64,000 nt of DNA, from contig NXFV01000472.1 of the NCBI GenBank assembly GCA_002803225.1, positions 30,744 through 94,743 of the forward strand. The letters run 5' to 3'. The DNA is from Gamarada debralockiae (lineage: Eukaryota > Ascomycota > Leotiomycetes > Helotiales > Hyphodiscaceae). The notes beneath the pieces were generated by a model, which saw only the letters and a program-made list of their open reading frames with translations, was not told where the DNA came from and made no database searches. Both the position numbers and the translations under genes were made by a program. Positions 1 through 11,010 of this stretch are shown piece after piece (the stretch's first letter is position 1; every line of letters starts with the position of its first letter).

Positions 1-348
1 AAATCTTATTAATGAAACCTTGCCTGGGGATATTTAATTAAATCTTTGGTCGAATTATAAGTAATTTAAAAGAGCATGTTTTGGTGGGATGGGCGAGTAG
101 TAATGGCCCCAACTTTAGTGAAGATTTTTGCCGATTCGCCGAGGCGGAGAGGCTGGCTCGGAATGTGGTCGTTAGTTGAGGGCCTCTTCGGATACGGACC
201 TTGGGGACCTACCTCATATACTCGGGTCCCTTCATCTTTCAAGAGTTCGCTTCCATGCATTAATTCGATCGCGGAATTATATCATTGCTAGAAGGACGAA
301 CGCTTTTTGCATTTGCGCGAGGCTGCATTATTCCAGTCCGCAACAGCT
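1..348. other. Left-edge non-coding stretch
   Basis: No recognisable gene. The open frames here are short and carry no family motif. This is probably the 5' flank of the adenylation-domain gene that starts at 349. Confidence 0.4.
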
Positions 349-1176
349 ATGTCTCAACGTTTTGAGCGACCGAACATTTGGCTTCCAAACTCCAAAAGGT
401 CCCCTGAGTTCTCCGATATCCGTACTGTCCCAGAATTAGTCGACTTTAACGCCAAACACAATCCCGATTACTACTTCTGCCAACAGGTGCGAAAACTTGA
501 TGACGGGTCTTTGAGAGTCTTGAGCATCTCTCATCATCAATTCAGAGATTCTGTTTTGCTCTGTCAAGAATGGCTGGAAGCAGAAATCCAAGAACTTGGA
601 CTCCATGTTCGAGATGAAAGCGGTCGGGTGGCCAAATGTCCTCCGATTGCACTGTTAATGGAGAGCGATGTCGGACTAATCATTCACCTAATTGCCCTGA
701 TGGGACTTGGGGTTCCAGCTCTGCTCCTATCTAATCGGCTAAATAGTGATGCTATCCATCAGCTTCTAGCAACTACAGGAGCTCAAGCAGTACTTACTTC
801 ACCCCGTCTTTCAAGAATATGTGAAGAAGCAATCGGCTTGCATTCATCGACAAATCCGCTGGCAATGTTGTATGAGCGGAAAGTGTACGATTTCTTTACG
901 AATCATCACCGGAATGGTAGTATCGAGGCAAGCAGCATTTGCAGGAAATACTACCATATCGACGAGACGGACCGGCAGGTCATAATTCTGCATTCATCTG
1001 GAACGACTGGGCTCCCAAAACCAATATATCAATCGCACGAGTATTTGCTTGGATTTGCGGCTGCTCATAAATTCTCGAGGCGTGAAGAAGCCGAAAGTCT
1101 CAATTTATCAACTCTTCCACTATTCCACGTGAGTCAAATCTCGCAATGTACATTCTTGGATTTATTGTTTCGATAA
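349..1176 (+). pseudogene. Truncated NRPS-like adenylation (AMP-binding) domain
   Basis: The ATG at 349 opens a frame with the N-terminal half of an acyl/aryl-adenylating domain of the NRPS-like reductase type. The A3 core reads HSSGTTGLPKP near residues 213-223, where the family binds ATP phosphates, and a typical LPLFH segment follows at about residue 260. The frame then leaves the family. A possible donor (gtgagt) lies at 1129, but no downstream exon with the rest of the adenylation domain, carrier domain or reductase domain exists, because MFS sequence begins at 1248. Normal family members exceed 1,000 residues and this piece has about 275. Seen: the motif and the abrupt end. Known: such enzymes activate carboxylic acids in secondary metabolism. 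Inferred: a remnant gene, probably non-functional. Confidence 0.75.
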
Positions 1177-1247
1177 CTGACACCCTATCCACCTCATCGC
1201 CTTCCTCGAAAAGGAGAAAAAAATAAAATAAAAGGCTCATTCAAACG

Positions 1248-2051
1248 ATGATAACTAGAGCCGCGATACCGCACCTCATCCAGAAAATCGGATTTGGCTG
1301 GACGATGCGAGTCGTTGCGTTCCTGTACCTATTTCTCCTTTCCATCTCAATAGCCACCGTCAAGTCGAGACTCGTACACAAGCCTTCGATACTCCATATT
1401 CGGGATGTGGTGGGACCTTTGCTGGAGATACCGGTTGTAGCACTCTCATTGGCAGCTTTCTTCTTCTTTTTGGGAGTTTTCCTACCATATAACTTCCTGG
1501 TAGTCGAAGCAATGGATCATGGAATGTCTTCCTCTCGCGCAAACGATCTTCTTGTAATTCTGAGTACCACAAGGTTCGCTCACAAGACTAACCTCAACCC
1601 CTTTTTAATTATCAATCCGACATGAGCTGATCAAAGCGTTAGTGTTCTCGGCCGCATCGTCCCGGGATGGGCTGGAGATCGTTGGGGCCGTTTCAACGTC
1701 ATGATCGGTACCACTTATCTATCCACGGTCTTGGTACTCGCATTCTGGATCCTAGCTAGGAACGACGCGAGCAGAATCGCATTTGCTGCTCTGTACGGCT
1801 TCTCATCTGGAACGTTCGTCTCGATGGTCCCAACGCTCATTGCACAGGTGTGCTCGAATATTGCGAAGCTGGGAGCGTATATGGGTGCTACGTATCTCAT
1901 ACTTTGTCCGGCAATATTGATGGCACAGCCAATTGGAGGCGCACTGGTGAGCGTGGGATATGTGTATATGAAGGTATTTTGTGGCATTATGATGTTCATT
2001 GGAGGGGCAGGATTCATTGTGGCTAGGGCGGCATATGGTGGTGGGAAGTAA
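1248..2051 (+). pseudogene. 5'-truncated MFS carrier (monocarboxylate-transporter type)
   Basis: Two exons can be joined, 1248-1573 and 1643-2051; the intron ends in a TAG and contains a CTGAT branch-like site. The joined frame reads through LGRIVPGWAGDRWGR, the loop motif of fungal monocarboxylate-porter-like MFS proteins. About seven hydrophobic segments follow the GFGWTMR motif. The intact carrier at 31308-33325 has the same landmarks (FPWTMR, LGRIVPNFLADR) but also an N-terminal half with five or six further membrane segments, which is missing here. The sequence just before 1248 shows no MFS similarity and belongs to the junction with the truncated adenylation gene. It could be expressed as a half-transporter, but a relic is more likely. 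Confidence 0.75.
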
Positions 2052-2133
2052 GGGTGGAGGATATGAATGTTAATGGTGTGGCTGGGCTGAGATCCGGTAG
2101 CTGATAGCTAAATTCAGAAAATCAAATTAATTG

Positions 2134-2512
2134 TTGTGACGGCTCTCCCGTAATGTGGGTGGCTGGATTGATTGGCCTGTTGCGTAGCTAGGAGAACCCC
2201 GCGCAGCGCCAGGAGCTTCTTCGTCTTCATCTGTTGTTTTAGTTAATGGAGTACTGTCTTGTTCGGTTATCTTGAAGTGCGCTGTGACAATCGTCCTGAA
2301 TTGCTTATAGCGATATCAATACTGCATAATCCATCTAAGGAGGCTGCTACGCCTTAATACTAAATACGTAAAGTATATGGTGGTGGGTGTGTCAGGAAAT
2401 GTTTATGTAATTAGTGAAGCATCACCAATCACATCAATAAAGGACCTAGTCATCAATCACAGATATCAATGAACACACTAAACTGCCGCTACCAACACGT
2501 CTATTTCTGACA
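2134..2512 (+). repeat. Possible copia-type 5' LTR and leader
   Basis: The stretch starts TGTTGTGACGG and ends TTTCTGACA immediately before a half-tRNA-like primer site and a gag-like start. These ends fit an LTR, but no second copy was found for comparison, so the borders are a guess. Confidence 0.3.
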
Positions 2513-2514
2513 AG

Positions 2515-2526
2515 TTATGCGCCCGG
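2515..2526 (+). other. Candidate primer-binding site (initiator-tRNA half type)
   Basis: The bases ttatgcgcccgg resemble the complement of the initiator-Met tRNA anticodon arm. Many copia elements prime from such a tRNA half. It lies between the putative LTR end (2512) and the gag-like ATG (2556), as expected. Confidence 0.4.
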
Positions 2527-2555
2527 ACTAGCGCACTACAACGACCGACATCACA

Positions 2556-2720
2556 ATGCAATCCAATACCGAATTCTACACTTGCAAATGGGGACGTGTG
2601 TCTGTTCTAGCAGGCGATAACTACACTCAGTTCTCTCATACACATAAAGCAGCTCTGATCTCCTCGAATACCTGGCCAATCGTCAAGTCTGAGAAGCGCT
2701 CGTTGAAAGTGTCGAGTTGA
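2556..2720 (+). mobile_element. Copia retrotransposon gag fragment
   Basis: A 54-codon frame from the ATG at 2556 carries the gag N-terminal pattern of Ty1/copia elements: LAGDNYTQF, then KAALISSNTWPIV. Copia gag proteins start with a similar L-x-G-x-N-Y ... A-L-x-x-x-x-x-W-x-I-V run. The frame stops at 2720, and no protease, integrase or reverse transcriptase follows. This is a dead 5' remnant. Seen: motif spacing. Inferred: the family assignment. Confidence 0.55.
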
Positions 2721-3070
2721 CATGTGCATTGTCCTACTGGCACAGCGAGGTCCATTCCTCGGACCGGAGGCAGTAGTGAATTACCGAGTTCGTGGAACAG
2801 CTTGATGTATGAGGCTTTGCTTTGAGTCGATCTGCTCCTTGGCAAATGGAGCGGCCTCTGAGGGTTGCTTGAGCTTTGGCGAGGAATTTATCATGGCTTT
2901 TGTCTGAAAGAGTATCAGTACTAGTAAGAGCCTATCTACTGGTTTGAACATACCTCAGGAGTCTCCCCGTGCAGCCGAACAACAGGCTCTGGCCAACCTC
3001 CAGAAACTATGGCATCTACGCCTCGAGATTGGACTGTTTGGGAAGAGGACATGAAAAAGAGTGGGAATAT

Positions 3071-3250
3071 TGTTGGGTATTGAAGTGTCTAGAAGCTTCT
3101 AGTATACGGCTGACAAATACAAGTGGCAAATAAGTATAACTAGAACCTTCGGTATGAGTCAACTGGGTGGCAAATACAGGGTTCAAACGTGTATATATAG
3201 AGCACTCCCTACTGTAGAATTAATAGATCATCACTGAAAAACCAACAAAT
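3071..3250 (+). repeat. Probable solo LTR (copia-like)
   Basis: The segment begins TGTTGGGTATTGAAG, has a TATA-like run (tatatata) near 3192 and passes into atcatcactg and ttctgg, which resembles the end of the leader near 2505. Length and layout suit a small fungal copia LTR. Ends are uncertain. Confidence 0.35.
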
Positions 3251-3496
3251 ATTTCTGGTAAATACGGTACGCGCGGAAATGACTTACTGTCTGTAAAAGT
3301 CGTTTAGCTTCGTCTTTTACACTCTCTCTTGTTCATTTACTTCCTCTTCAGGCCGCAAGCTCTCCATTTTCCGTGTCATATAGCCGACATGCTATCAGTG
3401 CTCGCTAAAGCCAGCTGGCTGTGAAAAGGGGCATGTACCCTTGTCGGATGGGATGAGACCGATGCTCCAGCAATCCAAGATATAAAATAACTTGAA

Positions 3497-3856
3497 GTGC
3501 AGCATATTTGTACTGAATACAAGTCCAATGATTCCATCAGAACGTCTTCACTCGAGAACAACAGCTCTTTCGAACTCGCGGACGTTTGCGTGTTCACTGG
3601 TGACGCTTTCATAGAGCATGGCTATGTATCCGTCCACGAAGGTGTCGTCACAGGAGTTGGTTCTGGAAAGCGTCTAGACCTAGGTCCAAATGTTCAGGTG
3701 ATATCGAGGCCAAATCATATATTTATTCCTGGATTGGTCGACTCGCAATGCATGCCATCAACGGGAACATCCTGGCTATCGAGCAGCCGTTGAGATTGGG
3801 TGACACCAGTTTGTGATATGCACAATGAAACGCGCCACATCGCCAAGCTGCAGGAG
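3497..3856 (+). pseudogene. Amidohydrolase-family pseudogene (N-terminal part)
   Basis: The first frame carries the metal-dependent hydrolase entry: FTGDAFIEHGYVSV, VVTGVGSGKR and IPGLVDS, the beta-sandwich edge of cytosine-deaminase/imidazolonase-like enzymes. The similarity then continues in a second frame (MHAINGNILAIEQPLR, near 3749-3801) and in a third (VCDMHNE, near 3815-3835), so two frameshifts fall within about 60 bp. After 3856 the family similarity ends and nothing of the catalytic barrel is found. The usual metal-binding HxH after IPGLVD is damaged (DSQC at the frame break). The gene is dead and truncated at its 3' end. Confidence 0.7.
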
Positions 3857-4050
3857 GTAGACATACTCTAAATCTAATATATCAATGATCCCTGACGTTT
3901 GAATAACTTGCCACCGATTTCGGCGACTAAGGGTCATTATTCCAATTTCAAATGCGAGCCGTCATATCACCATCCCACTGGTCCAAGTCACCGCCGTCAC
4001 TCCCATAGCTAGATGTATTCCACGCCAGCGCCAATGCCTTGTCTCACCCA

Positions 4051-5029
4051 TGGGGCTCATACTTCTCATTCCTTAAGTCTCTTTCGGTTTCTGAACTAAT
4101 CTGGGTAGATAAATTCCAAGAGCCGCTAAGTCTTATGCGGCAGACTTCATAGAGACCAGGCAAACACTGGACATCTTGCTCGCAATACGCCCTAATCTCT
4201 TCCTTCAAAGGTCGTTCATTGAAGACTCCATCATGGCCCCCATACTCTGGTGAAGGAAAACGCCGACCCCTATCATTTACGATTACCCAGTCGTCCTTCG
4301 GGCCTCCGAAAGATTCGAGTCGTGACAGTCGTCTCTGATACAGTTCGCGAGTCCATGCACCAATCTCTTGCCTCGGCCGTACCAAGCAGCATTCTCCATG
4401 AGTTGGAGATCCGTGACGCCTTGCATTCTAATACCTAAATGGCTAAATAAAGCATCTGAGTCATTGCGAACGTCGAAAATCACTTTCAATGTTATAGGTG
4501 ACTCGAGGATTTCTTTCATTGTCTTGGACCCATCGTATAGAATGGATGTCATTGAGGAAGTAGTGAAGGCCGACGAACCAGGAGTGAGAATGTCGACTAG
4601 AAATGTGCGATCCAGACCATCATATTCATGGACGAGCAATGTGAGGATAGATGCTGTTCCATGGCGGGAGATATTTATCCCTTCAAGATCCGGGAAGAGA
4701 GTTTTGGGGCTTGAATGGTACACCAGATCAACAAGTTCTTGTATGAATGAGTGCCAAGAGTCAGCAGAATTCACGAACTTTGAAGGGATTGCTTGTTGGT
4801 TCGGCGGCATGATCTGTGGAGCCACGAGGTTTTCTTGCGAGTTCTCAGCGGGCAGCGTTGGAAGTCGGAGTAATCCGATCCCCTTGACCAAAACGAAAAG
4901 GCTCCCCTGGTGAACGGTGAGGGGAGTACAGCTCGATGTTTGCTCAATGCCCCTAATTACCTCTGCGAATGGGAGTTGGTGCAACCCTGATAACATGGTT
5001 CTTTGTGGCCGGAAGGGAAAATGGGTCAA
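4051..5029 (-). pseudogene. 3'-5' exonuclease (DEDD, RNase D-like), one frameshift
   Basis: From the ATG at 5029 the protein reads into a DnaQ-fold exonuclease. Motif I is DLEGINISRHG (the D-x-E metal ligands, about residue 114), motif II lies in IFDVRNDSDALFSH, and motif III is YCEQDVQCLPGLY (Y-x3-D). Motif III is in another reading frame from motifs I and II. The switch falls near 4320-4335, with no plausible splice pair, so a one-base indel separates them. The unbroken part would be 248 residues and lack motif III, which the DEDD mechanism needs. Fungal EXD1-like proteins have the same order. It is either a recent pseudogene or a sequencing error; everything else is intact. Confidence 0.75.
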
Positions 5030-5199
5030 CAGAGGAGAACGAAAGTAGTGGCCGCCAAAAATGTTACCAGATGATGAGAAAGTCTAGATTTTATCACTAT
5101 AAACCACTTCAGTATTGCCAAAGGATCCAACTCCTAGCACAAGTTATTTCCAAAACATCGCTTCAACGCCCACCAACCGATCCAAAAGGAATCCCAGCG

Positions 5200-7284
5200 T
5201 CAAAAATTAGTATCGCTTCCACTGTCGCCGAAAGGGTCCAGTACAGTCCTCCCACCCTTCCATTTGCCTGGTGATTTCTTCAAATGACTTGACTGGCACT
5301 TCACCAATACCGCAGTATCTTCATCTATCACGTCATTCAATGCGGCACAACTCCCAGCGGTAGTGAAGAGCAACTTTAGTGCATTGCCACTTCTGTCGCT
5401 GTCGGAGGTTTCACTCCTTTTCTGTAGGAGTCCCAGCAGTTCAAGAAGATAGTGCTCGCCACATTCCGCGAAGTCCAACCGCTCAAGGCCATCGATTATG
5501 ATCAACAAAAGAGGTGGTCCAATCAGTAAGACATCCGACAGGATGCTCAGACCCTCTTTCCAAGTTTTCAGCGTCCCGTCTAACGCTTCAAACCTCGCAG
5601 CGCTCAGCTGTGGGGCATCGAAGTTAGGTGGGATGGAGTCGATGACCTGGCGAATCAAGGTGTACAGCAGGCTGATGATACCTTTCTCGTCTGTTGTATT
5701 CTCGTCCGTATGCATTGTCGGATAGCAGAAGCATGCGAAAGGGACACCCAATTCGGATGCTGCATTTGCGACGCTCGCGGCGATACTGGTGGTTGGAGCG
5801 GGGTATTTAGCGGGGACACCGATAATCCAAAGTCTTTCGGATTCCGTACTGGTTGTCCAGTGTTGGAGAGCTTTTACAATTGCATGCTCGGCGAAGATGT
5901 CGCTGGGATAGATGAGAGTAGCAGGATCCGCAAAGATGGTGATGTGATCTTGAAGGTCGCGGGAAAGATAGGTCAAAGAAGTACCTGGAGTCGGCGGCGC
6001 CACCAGTAGTTGTGGCTCGGTGTCCTCAACAGACCTTGGAGGGCTTCTCACTTGATAATAATCAGCTTCGCTTTCATTTAATCAGAAACGTCGGGTAACT
6101 CACTTGGACTAGGCGAACCAGGAGCAGGATTCGTCCCATAGCGTCCGATGAGCTCCAGGAAATCAGCAGCCTGCATATGCAGAAGGTTTGCCATTCCTTT
6201 TCCAACAGCAGCTTTGCCTGTCAACGATTTCAGGAACTCGTACTTCATTTGGTACGTTTCAGCTTCTCTCTTCCAGTGCTCCTTCTCTTCCCATGTTTGC
6301 TGTGACTGGGCCTCGGATGTAATTCTGAAATCTCTGAACTCGGCCATAGAGCCAATGTTTGCGCGCCGACTGATTCGTGCGGACAACTTTTGTATATCCT
6401 TCAATTGGTCGGCGAATGTCTACCGAAAATCAGAGTTCAAGCTGTTCAGCAACTTGTGGTGGCTCTTCGACTGATACCATTGCATGGCCTTCCGCAGGAA
6501 CTGGAAGACATGGGCGTAAAGTTCACTGATAACCTTCTTCATCTCCTCCGTTGGGTATATCTTTGCCTCGCTCACGCAGATTTCCACCTCTTCCGAAATA
6601 TCGACGAGTGATTTGGCAATTTCCTCTGCAATCTTGCGGTGATTGACGGATGCTTGAATCAAAGCCTTGATTGCGCCGCAGAATATCGAACAGTACTCGC
6701 TTTGATTCGGTAACATGTCAAGCAGGTTCGAATGCGCGTTCAATGTCCCGCAGAACTTATGAAAGTACTTCTGTGCCTTTCCTCCCGCAAAGCGATCTTT
6801 GGTTTCCCATGCCTTCCCCGCTTGTGTGACCACATCTTTCAAGTTCTTAATCGTGACTGTCCCTGTGGCTGGTCGTGTCCCGCCCCAGGCAGAGCCTTTC
6901 TTCTTCGCATCTTGTATTTGAATGAACTTTTCCCATTCGGCATTGAGTCGTGTGCTTTCGATCGCGAGAGATGCCGCTTCCTCGTTCCTGAAAAGACAAA
7001 GACGTCAGACAAGTTGAATTCAATTCGATCCAGAGTCAGGGAAATACGGACTCTGCCAGGAACTCGGCTGATTGATAATATGAGCTCCATTCTCTACTCA
7101 CTACAGTCTTTGGAACCCCGACAACCTGGTGCAGACCTTGCGCGATAATATTGTCTGGCTCCCTCTGCACGACATCGAGAGAGAAGCTGCGAACGAGAGA
7201 CGTTGCTTCGAATTCCTCGGCGACGCGCTGGTCGTGCCGAGGATCGAGTACGTTCATCGTCTGGGCGTGAACCACCTGAGCCAT
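5200..7284 (-). pseudogene. DUF7708 / STAND-like protein with a premature stop
   Basis: Exons on the minus strand can be read from 7284 to about 7065, from about 6988 through 6078, and from about 6050 to 5200. The N-terminal part matches the DUF7708 pattern found at the front of fungal NACHT/STAND proteins: YCSIFCGAIKALIQASVNHRK, here split by one residue, then LYAHVFQFLRKAMQWY. The C-terminal part has a NACHT-like Walker B (LLLIIIDGLERLD). The place of Walker A (LWIIGVPAKYPAP) has lost the GxxxxGK[ST] lysine, so nucleotide binding is doubtful. A TAG at 6422-6420 interrupts an otherwise continuous frame after LNSDFR; CAG to TAG fits RIP or simple decay. The last intron (donor gtgagt near 6104) joins cleanly; the first splice is uncertain. 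The gene is divergent from the AAA+ gene. Confidence 0.6.
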
Positions 7285-7947
7285 GCCAAATCCCAGTTTC
7301 GCATGAGTTTAGTTACCATCGCAACTTCCCGTGCAGATACATTGGGATCAAGTATATAGACGAGGGGTTGAAAATTGTCGTGCCACTCAGCCTTGTGAGC
7401 AGTGAGGCGGAGTCGCCGAAGCATCGTGTTTCGAAGAGCTTCAGGCTCTCGATCGCGATACCTCACCGCCAGCCACGGACCTAACCTTGTCTTAACCCCT
7501 TTTCGGACCCCAATGCTGACAGCGCCCCGCAACAGCCACCAAGTCTAAGCCCCGCTCCAGCCAAACTTAGCGGACAGCTAACCCCTGTAGAAGACGGGGC
7601 GCGTCCACGGGAGAGTGCGATGTGTCCAATGGAAACTCTATCACATCAATCGAAGCTAACGATTCTCTTACATGTTCTAGAGAGCTTGCAGCAAAATGAA
7701 AAGCATCCCCTTGGCAGCTGGTATGGCGGCTCTTCATTTCGTCCGATGCGGAACAGACTGAAGATGCGACGAGCTGAAGACTTCTTACGTTCTTCCTCAA
7801 ACCTTCCAAAGCTTCGTCACCTCATGCGCTCACCTCGTCTTCCTGCGCTTTTTGATTAATCTACACTAACACGGTTTGAGACTGCGATAAGGCTGCTGGC
7901 CAGCGAAACATTTGTTATCTATTCTCGGTTCAACGTGAATTTCGACG
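7285..7947. other. Divergent intergenic region
   Basis: It lies between the DUF7708 gene (minus) and the AAA+ gene (plus) and should hold both promoters. No TATA box or repeat stands out. Short open frames exist but show no family resemblance. Confidence 0.4.
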
Positions 7948-10850
7948 ATGGTGAGTCCAGTCGGATCGAAACCCTTGCGCTTCATTAACGATCAACAGTC
8001 ATACCGCCCAGGGCATGTTAACGGTATGGAGAATGGCGCCGTGAAGGAAAGTAAAGATAGCAAGGAGAACGATGCCTCTACCCCAACAGACCCGCCCGTT
8101 GGTCACCTCGATCAAATATTTCTCTTGTACGACACTGACACATCGAAAAGGTCGTGACTGAAACGCCGGGCTCTTCTTCAACCTCTGAACCCAATTCCAA
8201 CGCTGAAGATGAATTTGGGGGGATCAATACAGCTGCGACCAGCCCTGAAAAGGACCCTCCCGAGGCGGCAGAGGCGGGGAAAGTTGGTGGCGCCCCAGCC
8301 GCAGTTGAAGCAGTTCCAGACCCACAGGAGGAGCCAAAGGAACCCGAAGAGGTTCCTGATATTCTCTATTGTCTCGATTACCGAGACTTCGCTGGAGATC
8401 TGATCCAACGGAAGAAGGATTCTAAACCCATTGATGTCAACTCGCTGGCCAAAGCGAAAGACAAGGAAGACATCGTGGTGGAGAAGAAACCCGTGCTTGA
8501 GATAGTGACCGAAATCACAGCCCAAGTTAGTCGTCCGAGACGCCGCTATCCTCCGCCGCCCAGGCGACGATCCATCCGATCCACGAGTAGCTCCAGATCC
8601 AGGAGTTCCAGTCCGGCTTCGGCTCCAGAGAGAGTACCCAGGCACCCAGTATATTACAGCAGTGATGATGAAGATGTTGAGCCTTTGGAAATAAGCAAAG
8701 TGGGGAAGACATCGATGATCATTCATTCTGCGTACTTGAACAATGCCATCAGACATGTTGTCAAATACTACCCTGGAGCCAGCTTACTAGTCAGTATCCT
8801 TCGATCTATTCATCTCATACTTATTGCTCACGAACCCAATAGAGCAAGCGCTTGACCTTTGAAGAGCCTTACCAGATGATTGTGCATCATCGAAAGGAAT
8901 TAGAGGAATACAAGACCAATCACCCATCTGAGCATCCTAAAGACTACCAGGAAGAAGCCAATAGACACATCGACATCCTCCTTAATTTCATCGAGGAGAA
9001 TCTTGGAGCTGCAATCAGGGCGGAAGAAGCGCGCCATAAGAAGGATCCACCACTTTGCACCTTCGAGTACCTTTGGCTTCTCTTCAAACCAGGAGAGGAA
9101 GCGTACATGACAGACGACTTCAACCCTGACAAGAAGAGGGCAGTCATCATATCCAAGGTGTTCAAGCCCAGGGATGACAAGTACGAGATCGATTCCTTCA
9201 ACATCAAATTCGACGGCAGGATGATCGACTCCTCCAAATGGTGGAGTGACCTCTACACGTTCGAGGGAGAAAGGGAGGTGAACTGGCTCATCTTATATCC
9301 CACACGATTCCACCAAGAGAAGTTGGAGAAGCAAAACAATCTCCCACTCAGGGAGAAATTGATTGGGCATGGAAAGATGTATTGGAAGTTCTGCCAGCAG
9401 GCGTACATGGAATACTCTGGCAAACTAGCGGACCGCGGGCCGAATTCCAAGAAGTTTAATGGGAGGGTTATCATTGATGTCAAGGCCTGGAACCAATTTG
9501 CGCCTGACAAGCAGTCGACTTCGGCGTCACCTGATCGCCCTGGAGCTCCGAGACGGCGTCTGAAGGCTGCACGGAGTGCGAATCCAGGCGGCCCACGCAA
9601 ACCTCCGCCTGGGCCGAGCAATCTGGATTACATGTCGGTCATGCCAGGTGCGTGTACGTGCGAGCATTGTAAAGATCTTCCCAGCACGTTGACGAGCAAG
9701 CGCTTCCGTGGATACGAGTATTGGGACCCCAAGAAGGACAATCCAGAGGATGAGACACTTTATTTCCTTTGCAATGATACGCTCGAGGGATACATCCTCT
9801 CAGATAGAGAATGGGGAGTGTTTGACGTGTCATGCTTGAAAGAGCCCGTCATGTCAAATGCATTTGACTACCTAGTCTTGGGTGAGCATCTTCTTCGCCC
9901 CTAAAATTACTACTAACATAAACCACAGACGAGGACATCAAATCAACAATCAAATCCCTAGTCTGGAGATACGAAACAAGCGAAGGATCCGTCATGCCCT
10001 GGTCGGCAGACTTCATCAAAGGAAAAGGAGAAGGCCAAATCTTTCTTCTCCACGGCGCTCCCGGTGTTGGGAAAACCTGTACCGCAGAATGTGTTGCAGA
10101 GCTCACGCAAAGACCCCTCCTCTCTATCACATGCGGAGACATGGGCACAACACCGGAAGAAGTCGAAGAGAACCTAGACGAATTCCTCCAGCTCGGCGAA
10201 CTATGGGGTGCGATCCTTCTCTTGGACGAAGCAGACATTTATCTTGAGCAGCGAGACTCCGAGAATCTGCCTCGCAACGCTTTGGTTTCCGTCTTCCTAC
10301 GCGCTCTCGAGTACTACAAGGGTATTTTGTTTCTGACGACGAATCGTGTAGGGACATTTGATGATGCGTTTATCTCACGTATCCATGTTGCGCTGCATTA
10401 CAGGGACTTGACGGATTCAGACAGAGAGAAGATCTGGAATAACAATTTTGAGAGATTGGAGAATGAGAAGAGGCCTAAGAGAATTAAGATCCCGATTTCC
10501 ACAAAGGAGTATGCGACCGAGAGTAAGGAGATGAAAGAGATTAAGTGGAATGGGAGAGAGATTAGAAACGGTTTGGCCTGCCTCCCTTCATCCCTTTCGT
10601 TGAGTAGTGAGGGATGTTTGCTGATGAGGGATCACTAGCTTTTCAAACTGCCGTTGCGCTCGCGGAGTATGAGGCCAACAAGGATGGTGCCGAGTTCGTG
10701 ACCTTGAAGGATAGGCATTTGAAGTCAGTTGTGAAGATGAGCAAGAGCTTCAAAGAGTATCTTCGCAGTACGCATAAGAACCTAGATTCTTCGAGGAGGG
10801 CGAGGATAAATGAGTGGAGAGACGATAATTTCGGGAAGTCGGAATCGTAG
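7948..10850 (+). CDS. AAA+ ATPase, fungal DUF7025-AAA type
   Basis: Six exons join cleanly: 7948-7950 (the ATG alone), 7999-8097, 8151-8789, 8843-9881, 9929-10570 and 10639-10850. All introns are GT-AG and 47-68 bp long. The first ~260 residues are acidic and RS-rich, probably disordered. A conserved pre-AAA region follows (TFEYLWLLFKPGEE, RFRGYEYWDPK). The ATPase core has Walker A GAPGVGKT, Walker B ILLLDEAD, a sensor-like LTTNR and an arginine-bearing FISRIH. The C-terminal helical end is lysine-rich. Family members are uncharacterised fungal AAA proteins, probably hexameric remodelling ATPases. The gene is intact with no stop or frameshift, unlike its divergent neighbour. An AAA+ relic of related type lies at 48.3 kb. 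Confidence 0.88.
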
Positions 10851-11010
10851 GGTTGTTGAGTGCTCGCGACTTTCATACCCCATCATTGCATTTTTTGCTC
10901 AATGATCATTCTTTGGAGCCTTGGTATAGCTTACCGGTAGCGCTGCATTCTGTTCTCATCTTCTCTTCATAGCGAAATACGAGTTCTCATTGTCGACTAC
11001 CTTCCTGGAG

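Noticed and set aside
2636..2845. 69-codon minus-strand frame
   Set aside because: It overlaps the copia gag fragment on the other strand, which has a recognisable motif; the minus frame has none.
6395..6425. Tiny intron to remove the TAG in the DUF7708 gene
   Set aside because: The only available GT-AG pair is about 25 bp apart, too short for a fungal intron, and no branch site fits.
8178..8756. 192-codon minus-strand frame opposite the AAA+ gene
   Set aside because: A shadow of the acidic exon on the plus strand; Cys/Arg-rich composition and no motif.
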